Assembly: GCA_030068145.1 (NCBI GenBank)
Contig: JAPJBO010000089.1
Span: 124,001 to 188,000 of the forward strand
Direction of reading: 5' to 3'
Source of the DNA: Diplonema papillatum
Lineage: Eukaryota; Euglenozoa; Diplonemea; Diplonemida; Diplonemidae
Length of the DNA: 64,000 nucleotides
Shown: piece after piece, positions 62,062 through 64,000 of the stretch
How the letters are laid out: each line of letters begins with the position of its first letter
Position numbering within the stretch: the stretch's first letter is position 1
Notes under the pieces: model-generated
The model's input: only the letters and a program-made list of their open reading frames with translations
Told to the model about the DNA's origin: nothing
Database searches by the model: none
Position numbers and translations under genes: made by a program

Positions 62062-63482
62062 GGGCTTTTTAGCTTATAGCCACAAAAAACTTTTTATTTA
62101 GCTTATAGCCAGGAGGTCCTGAAACTTTTTTTTTAGCTTACAGCCACCTGGTGAAAACTTGGTCGAAAATTTTGGTCAAAATTTTTTGGTCAAAAAATTT
62201 TGGCCAAAAAATTTGGTCAAAAAAAATCGGTCAAAATTTTTGGCCAAAAATGTTGGTCTAAAAAAATCGGTCAAAATTTTTTGGTCAAGATTTTGGGTCA
62301 AAATTTTTTGGTCAAAATTTTTGGCCAAAAAAAAAATTGTTCAAGAAAAATCGGTCAAAGATTTTGGTCAAAAAAATTGGTCAATTGTTAGCCAATCTGA
62401 GAAAAATCACACACGGAATTCGAACCCAGAAAACCCTTTGCCGTGCTGTGCCAGCTACTGGAGTGGCCACACCTATTTGCACACGTTCATCTTCGCTGCA
62501 GGTAGGGGTTTTCGGGCCCACCCGGAGCGAGTCCAACCTTCTCCACGTCTTATCATCTCATCACTCGAAACAGTCGTATCATCTTATCATTGCTTGAATT
62601 TTTGGAGTCTGATACTCGAAACAGTCTAGATAGGGTCACCCACGTGTGTTTACGCCCGAAGGCTACATAAGAACCGACTTGAAAAATCGTCCACAAAGAG
62701 CTTGCCGCCGTTTGCGTTAAAGAGAGTGTCATCGAAAAGTACCCTGGTCTGAACTCTGCGAGCTATGTATCATGTTTCCCGGTTTCTCTTTCAGCACCCG
62801 TATGCTCGCAACATTTATGCCCGGTACTTCCAGTCTTTTAGCGTGTTGCACCCCTTGCTCCCACTACGGCCGTCCAGATGCCGCCGGGTTGCAGGAATCT
62901 GATAGTCCCTGTCACGAACACCGCCACGAACTCGCTGACGAAGAAGGTTGTTGGAGGTCAAGAGAGTTAACAACGCAATGGTTGCCAAAGTGTTGCGCCG
63001 CAAGTCGGCAGTCGCAAATCGGCAGAAAGGGGGTCCAAGTAAACGAGACCTAGGCAAAGTTGAAATGGGATGAGATTAGACGCTACCCCAGAATCACCTT
63101 GACTCCCCCAAACGTATCCCACACATTGAAGCTTAAAACTTGCAACTTGAAACTTGAAATTGGAAACTTGAGTTCGAATCCAAATCGCACAGTTGTCACA
63201 GTCAATGGCTGGGTAAATGGTTCGAATCCCGCCATGGGTGTGTTCTCAGGGATTGGAGTCTAATTGTAGACCAAAAATTTTGACCAAAATTTCGGCCAAA
63301 ATTTTGACCAAAAAAAATCGACCAAAAATTTGACCAAAAATTCGACCAAAATTTCGGCCAAAATTTTGCCAACTCAGAAAAATGACCAAAAATTTGCAAA
63401 ATGTGGCTCGAAGCTAATAAAAAAGATTTTGTGGCTATAAGCTAAATAAAAAGTTTCTTGGTGGCTATAAGCTAATTATCCC
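62062..63482. mobile_element. Foldback/MULE-like element with 9-bp target-site duplication
   Basis: The ends are inverted: GGGCTTTTTAGCTTATAGCC at left and the inverse of GGGATAATTAGCTTATAGCC at right. They are flanked by TTACAATTA at 62053-62061 and again at 63483-63491. Inside the tips, each arm has further TTAGCTTATAGCCA subrepeats and then an array of about 12-bp GGTCAAAATTTT-like units (62160-62390), inverted at 63270-63395. Around the core, GAATTCGAACCC (62416) and GGTTCGAATCCC (63218) are also inverted. 9-bp duplications are typical of Mutator-like elements. It has no transposase. Confidence 0.75.
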
Positions 63483-63505
63483 TTACAATTAATTGTTACT
63501 ACGAA

Positions 63506-63797
63506 AATACTCGACGTAGCTGCTTCGACTCCGAATGGAAGGGGGGAAATATAGAGGTAAGGGGCAAATACAATGCAAACGCAATTTGATTTGTTCTTCG
63601 CTTACACCACCGTGTGTTGCTTTCTTACTCAGGACTTTGACCTGTTGTGTTTGTGTGATTTGTCGTGTAGGGGTAGACCCGCATGACCTCACGTCCGTTC
63701 AACACGTGGTTCGGTAGTTACAGCACTTGGGATTCCTTCTGTTCTTTGTCGGGCAGCATCGTCGAGCATTTCCTTTCAAGCTGGCGCTTATGTAAAA
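63506..63797 (+). repeat. Poly(A)-tailed dispersed repeat, copy 2
   Basis: Matches 35808-36105 and ends TTATGTAAAAAAAAAA. It starts a few bases after the target duplication of the foldback element. Confidence 0.75.
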
Positions 63798-63954
63798 AAA
63801 AAAGACTAGCATGGCCCTCTCGTGGCGCTCTCGTTTGTTTGCGCGCAAGAGCGGAACTTACTCGTTTAGGGTAGTTCGCCGCCAACCACTGATTATTAGT
63901 ACCAACAACTGCCGACTGCTAACAATCAAGAATGGAATAAAGTGGCAGCACCAC

Positions 63955-64000
63955 CAACGGGCTTGATCAGTAGAGCGCTGGTTCAGTGAAACAGCATTCG
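63955..64000 (+). tRNA. Possible tRNA-like sequence cut by the window end
   Basis: GATCAGTAGAGCG resembles a shortened D arm, and GCTGGTTCAGTGAAACAGC can form an anticodon-like arm with one mismatch. The B-box half would lie beyond the window, so it cannot be judged. Confidence 0.2.

Overview
The window looks like nuclear DNA of a free-living unicellular eukaryote (a protist) with a moderately GC-rich, repeat-laden genome. The genes I recognise are eukaryotic: a CAP-Gly protein, a signal-bearing cyclophilin, an IQ-motif protein, an AlkB-type dioxygenase, a mitochondrial-type acyl-CoA ligase, an MsrA-like protein with spliceosomal introns, and three multi-pass membrane proteins with a class III cyclase-like domain. 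Most coding regions are long, nearly intron-free ORFs, and every recognised host gene lies on the minus strand over more than 50 kb. One-way gene order plus a YEPFLPQS-type linker in the cyclase-like proteins made me think of Euglenozoa (a diplonemid-like protist). This is a weak inference; no spliced-leader or rRNA marker was seen.

Layout. 1-1935: foldback element built of 12-13 bp arrays. 3.5-5.9 kb: a candidate exon and cyclase-like gene 1. 8.1-10.4 kb: a tyrosine-recombinase retroelement fossil on the plus strand, next to the first exon of an unknown minus-strand gene. 11.3-15.7 kb: unknown exons, a MITE and a deleted hAT transposon. 16.2-20.6 kb: the CAP-Gly gene with a repeatedly duplicated tail. 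22.1-26.3 kb: a LINE-like RNase H element split by a 166-bp satellite and rearranged. 26.3-29.6 kb: mostly unrecognised. 29.7-31.3 kb: cyclophilin plus a truncated copy of its own front end. 31.4 kb: a tRNA-like unit. 32.3-37.2 kb: the IQ-motif protein and two unknown nuclear-looking proteins. 38.2 kb: a tyrosine-recombinase fossil fragment. 38.9-42.2 kb: the AlkB gene plus a truncated copy of its front end. 42.5-48.6 kb: a cyclase-like fragment and cyclase-like genes 2 and 3, which share a nearly identical 3' half. 49.9-53.4 kb: unknown exons, a small mitochondrial-looking protein and the three-exon MsrA-like gene. 54.3-57.3 kb: a second MITE copy, a metalloprotease fragment, the acyl-CoA ligase and a displaced piece of it. 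57.6-58.9 kb: a second RNase H element. 59.5-60 kb: a G-rich minisatellite. 62.1-63.5 kb: a foldback element with a 9-bp target duplication. 63.5-63.8 kb: a poly(A)-tailed dispersed repeat.

Two themes connect these. First, local partial duplication: the cyclophilin, AlkB and ligase genes each have a truncated copy of their 5' part just upstream, the CAP-Gly gene has multiplied its 3' end, and two cyclase-like genes share a homogenised 3' half. Second, foldback DNA: both window ends carry large inverted structures made of very short tandem repeats. I see no operon-like pathway. The catalytic substitutions in the MsrA-like protein, the cyclophilin and all three cyclase-like domains suggest pseudoenzymes are common here.
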